The notes beneath the pieces are model-generated. The model ran no database searches. It was not told the DNA's origin and worked only from the letters and a program-made list of their open reading frames with translations. This document shows, one piece after another, positions 13,102 through 15,722 of a stretch of DNA of 15,722 nt. The translations under genes and the position numbers were made by a program. Numbering within the stretch: the stretch's first letter is position 1; each line of letters starts with the position of its first letter. The DNA comes from Planctomycetaceae bacterium (lineage in GTDB: Bacteria > Planctomycetota > Phycisphaerae > Phycisphaerales > SM1A02), in contig JAIYBS010000270.1 of assembly GCA_027488415.1 (NCBI GenBank), positions 1 through 15,722 of the forward strand. The letters run 5' to 3'.

Positions 13102-14630
13102 GGCGTTGCTCCGGCGTGCGCGACGGTCGGCGCGGTTCCTTCGGGGGCGGGCGGCCCGTGCGGCTCGGACGAGGGCTCCTCGCGCGGCGCGCGCGGCCCG
13201 TGCACCGACCCGCCACGGTACAGGATGACGCCCGCGGAGCGCGCGGCCGTCGACGGCGCGGTGACGATCGCGATGTTCGGCGCGTCGGGCTCGACGTCGA
13301 GCGTGCAGAGGCGCGCCCCGCCCTCCGCGACGATCGGCAGCCGGCCGTCCGCCGGGGTCGGCACGCGCAGGAGGAGCACCTGCTTGGGCATGTTCGACCA
13401 GCAGCGGAGGTCCGCGGCCGTGGACGTCGCCTGGTAGAGGATGCCGACGATCTGCACGATGGCGCCGGTGGTGGAGTCGTGCTGGTACGCGGCCTGGCTC
13501 GCCGCCCAGGTGGCCGTGGCCTTCGCCGCGGAGCTGATGATCTCCTGCGTGACGATGAGCGGCAGGCGGGCGTCGAAGTCCGCCTCGACCATCGCGTCGA
13601 CGTCGGCGATCCGCTCGCTGCGGTCGCCCGCAACCGAGTGCGAGTGCACGGCCGGCACGAAGTCGCCGCGCCGGCGCAGGATCGGGAACGCGGCCGAGAC
13701 GTAGTTGACGTTGCCGACCGGGATCGGGATGTCGAGGCGGAACTCCCGGTAGTCGGGCGCGAGGCCGGAGAGGACGAAGACCCACGTCACCGCGGCACGC
13801 CCGTGCGCGGCGCCCGAGTCGATGAGGGCGATGTCGGCGTCGGCCGCGGCGAGCCCGGGCATCATCTCCTGCACCGCCCGGAGGTCGGCGCGCGCGTTCT
13901 GGCGGTCGCCGGCCTCGCTGCTCGTGGCGATCAGGAACGCCGCACGCAGGTAGCTCGCGAACGGGTTCGCGAACGACGCCTTGCCGAGCGTCGCGGGGTC
14001 GCGCGCCTGCTCCTTGCGCACCTTCTCGACCGCCGATGAGGAGACGGAGGAGCTCCAGCCCTTCTGCGACCACTCCTTGTTCGCCTCGTCCTGCGCCTTG
14101 TTGATCTCGTCGGCGAAGCGGGCGACCGCGTCCTGCTGGAAGTCCATCGCGCGGTTCAGCTCGATGCGCGCGTTCGGCAGGTCGTGCCGGCCGAGGTAGT
14201 TCGCCGCCTGCAGCGAGCAGAGCATGATGCGCTCGGGCGGCGTGGCGCGGTAGGTGCGCAGCGTCTGGTTGACCGCGGTGGTCACGAGCGCCTCGCTGAC
14301 GCTGGCCTCGGCCTTCGAGTCGAGGTAGGGGCGCACGTCGTCGATCGCGCGCTCGTACCACGCGGAGCTCTGCTCGAGGGCGCCCGCGGCCTGGCGCGCG
14401 CGGCCGGCCTCGAGCCACCACACGAGGCGGTCCTGCCGGTCGTCGCCGTTGCGCTCGGCGGCGCCCTCCGCGAGCGAGGCGCTCCGCGCGTAATCGCCGG
14501 CGGCGAATGCGGCGTCGATCTGCGCGACCGAGGCGCGCAGGTCGCGCTGGCACCCGCACGCGGCGGCGCAGAGGAGCACGGCCGCGGCGGCGCGGAGGCA
14601 GGCGGCGGGAGGGCGCCGCGCCGGGATCAC
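13098..14630 (-). CDS. COG3014-type lipoprotein with N-terminal helical repeats
   Basis: From GTG at 14630 the product is 510 aa. MIPARRPPAACLRAAAAVLL followed by CAAACGCQ is a lipoprotein-type signal, with Cys25 or Cys27 as candidate. The first ~170 residues look like TPR-type helices (AAFAAGDYARSASLAEGAAE; EQSSAWYERAIDDVRPYLD; LPNARIELNRAMDFQQD). Next come ANPFASYLRAAFLIATSSEA and DRQNARADLRAVQEM, then a beta-rich part with FRLDIPIPVGNVNYVSAAFP and DARLPLIVTQEIISSAAKAT. These match the pattern I recall for COG3014 lipoproteins, which occur beside YcfL and LpoB in gammaproteobacteria. The C-terminus is a disordered Pro/Glu-rich tail. GTGA overlaps the stop of the upstream gene and ATGA overlaps the downstream start. 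The role is unknown, probably an outer-membrane scaffold. Confidence 0.75.
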   Translation of the reverse strand: MIPARRPPAACLRAAAAVLLCAAACGCQRDLRASVAQIDAAFAAGDYARSASLAEGAAERNGDDRQDRLVWWLEAGRARQAAGALEQSSAWYERAIDDVRPYLDSKAEASVSEALVTTAVNQTLRTYRATPPERIMLCSLQAANYLGRHDLPNARIELNRAMDFQQDAVARFADEINKAQDEANKEWSQKGWSSSVSSSAVEKVRKEQARDPATLGKASFANPFASYLRAAFLIATSSEAGDRQNARADLRAVQEMMPGLAAADADIALIDSGAAHGRAAVTWVFVLSGLAPDYREFRLDIPIPVGNVNYVSAAFPILRRRGDFVPAVHSHSVAGDRSERIADVDAMVEADFDARLPLIVTQEIISSAAKATATWAASQAAYQHDSTTGAIVQIVGILYQATSTAADLRCWSNMPKQVLLLRVPTPADGRLPIVAEGGARLCTLDVEPDAPNIAIVTAPSTAARSAGVILYRGGSVHGPRAPREEPSSEPHGPPAPEGTAPTVAHAGATP

Positions 14631-15722
14631 TGCAGCAGCTGCCACCACAGCGACTCGCCCCCGAGGTTCAGGTTCTGCACGTTGCCGGTGTCGAGCCGGA
14701 TGTTGCTCTGCTTGAGGAACTCCGCGATCGCCTTCGCCTTGATGAGCTCGACGTCGCGGAAGACCGCCCCGTTCTTCAGTTCGTTGAAGAACGCGGCGTC
14801 GCGCTGCCAGTTGGCGCGCCCCTGCGGGGAGAGCTGCATCGGCACCGAGACCACGAGCCCCTCGCGCGCGTTGATCATGCGGTCGACGGGCTCGAGCCCG
14901 GGGCGCTCGAAGCGCGCGCGGTGGATGCCGGGGCGCAGCGCGATCTCGCCGGGGCAGTTGCCCGCCGCGAAGCCGTCGATCATCACCTGCACGTCCATCG
15001 GCTGCAGGTCGTAGCGATTGGCGCCGACGACGTACTCGCCGTTCTCGCCCTTGCGCACGTCGGGGACGCTGAGGTCTGCGAGCACCGCGCGGAAGGTGAC
15101 CTTCACCTCGGCGGGCGCGGCGGCGGCGGCGGCGCGCATGCGCGCGTCGGCGACGGTGGCGCGCACCGCGGAGCCGATGCGCGAGGCCGCGTCGCGGAGC
15201 AGCACGTCGATCACGTCGACCTCGACCTTGAGCTCCTTCGTGTCGCGCTTGGCGAAGTCGCTCTGCACGGTGGACGCCGCGAGGCTCGCACCGGTGACGC
15301 CGTCGATCACGCCGTAGGTCGTCGCGAGCGTCCACTGCTCGACGTCGGTCGCGGTGCCGGTCGAGGCGTCGTCGAGCGTGCGCCGGGACTTCTGCAGCTG
15401 CGAGATCGAGGCCGTGAGGATCAGGTCGGCCTGCATCTGTGCGGCGAGCTGCGTCGCGGAGGTGCGGTCCGAGAGCAGGCGGTCGACCGTCTCGGCGTCG
15501 GGGCCGGCGGTTCCGGCGTTCGCGCCTGCGGGCGCGAGGCGGTTGACGGCGTTGACGACGTCCTCGCGGCGGACGATCTCCACGCCCGGACCGGTCGCGT
15601 CGGCGGAGACGAGGTCCTCGAAGACGGAGACCTTCTCCGCGGGGACGGACGCCGGGCGCTGCTTCACGAAGATTGCCATGCGCATCGGCCTCGAGGCCGA
15701 GGGCGCGCCGCCCTCGGGCACG
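14627..15722 (-). CDS. CsgG/LpoB-like protein with C-terminal PEGA-like region (5' end beyond window)
   Basis: The reading frame is open to the right edge; 364 residues are visible and the signal peptide presumably lies outside. Near the visible start, MAIFVKQRPASVPAEKVSVF and VEIVRREDVVNAVNRL resemble the opening strand and 'vv.r.dv...v' helix of CsgG/LpoB-type domains. MQADLILTASISQLQKS and YGVIDGVTGASLAASTVQSD (about 97-155) match their central 'aD.il.g.i' and 'd..tG..l' strands. At about 243-298 VQVMIDGFAAGNCPGEIALR, GIHRARFERPGLEP and EGLVVSVPMQLSP follow the PEGA pattern, a small surface beta domain. The last 50 residues are helical then Asn/Leu-rich. The gene leads into the COG3014-type gene with a 4-base overlap. 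It may pair functionally with the LpoB-like protein at the end of the operon; the specific role is unknown. Confidence 0.7.
   Translation of the reverse strand, partial: VPEGGAPSASRPMRMAIFVKQRPASVPAEKVSVFEDLVSADATGPGVEIVRREDVVNAVNRLAPAGANAGTAGPDAETVDRLLSDRTSATQLAAQMQADLILTASISQLQKSRRTLDDASTGTATDVEQWTLATTYGVIDGVTGASLAASTVQSDFAKRDTKELKVEVDVIDVLLRDAASRIGSAVRATVADARMRAAAAAAPAEVKVTFRAVLADLSVPDVRKGENGEYVVGANRYDLQPMDVQVMIDGFAAGNCPGEIALRPGIHRARFERPGLEPVDRMINAREGLVVSVPMQLSPQGRANWQRDAAFFNELKNGAVFRDVELIKAKAIAEFLKQSNIRLDTGNVQNLNLGGESLWWQLLQ

Noticed and set aside
13098..14630. The lipoprotein operon as curli secretion genes
   Set aside because: Only a weak CsgG-like resemblance exists in one protein; there is no curlin repeat, CsgE or CsgF-like product, and the YcfL and COG3014 neighbours point to the LpoB-type module instead.

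Overview
The window is high-GC DNA (about 70% in most stretches I counted). It most resembles a Planctomycetota genome of the Phycisphaerae type. The basis is two secreted proteins ending in a 'PAPGA..LLGVAGLLGA(R/K)RRR' variant of the PEP-CTERM sorting tail, plus a small protein with a DCNGN-IPD repeat followed by a dockerin-like EF-hand pair. This taxonomic reading is an inference from protein style; no rRNA or marker gene is present. Almost everything lies on the minus strand and concerns the cell envelope.

Layout, left to right: (1) 1-1711, the 5' portion of an Uup-like ABC-F ATPase cut by the left edge. (2) 1828-3404, two tandem PEP-CTERM-type secreted proteins, the first followed by a good intrinsic terminator. 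(3) 3588-4322, the only plus-strand gene, a divergent CutC-family TIM barrel that is probably translated from a leaderless transcript. (4) 4326-11114, the centrepiece: an intact arnBCADT operon in the enterobacterial gene order, with key catalytic residues recognisable in the enzymes. It encodes synthesis and transfer of 4-amino-4-deoxy-L-arabinose (L-Ara4N) to lipid A, the classic polymyxin and cationic-peptide resistance modification. (5) 11173-11205, a strong terminator insulating that operon from (6) 11244-11795, a small secreted dockerin-like protein. (7) 11976-15722, a four-gene envelope lipoprotein operon: a CsgG/LpoB-like protein with a PEGA-like region (cut by the right edge), a COG3014-type lipoprotein, a YcfL/DUF1425 lipoprotein and an LpoB-like lipoprotein.

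How the genes work together: ArnA oxidatively decarboxylates UDP-glucuronate, ArnB transaminates the ketosugar, ArnA formylates it, ArnC moves the formamido-sugar to undecaprenyl phosphate, ArnD deformylates it, and ArnT transfers L-Ara4N to lipid A on the outer face of the inner membrane. The usual ArnE/ArnF flippase genes do not follow arnT: cutC converges on arnT with only 3 bases between the stops. UDP-glucose dehydrogenase and a PmrAB-type regulator are also absent from the window. Four junctions (arnB/arnC, arnA/arnD, and both junctions linking the three upstream genes of the lipoprotein operon) are 4-base ATGA/GTGA overlaps, indicating translational coupling.

Most notable for follow-up: a proteobacterial-style Ara4N operon in an apparent planctomycete without arnEF; a direct repeat overlapping the arnB promoter; the matching leaderless architecture of arnB and cutC; and the four-gene lipoprotein operon with two LpoB/CsgG-like members. 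There is no gene-free stretch longer than 300 bases. I saw no rRNA, tRNA, CRISPR array, transposase or attachment site.
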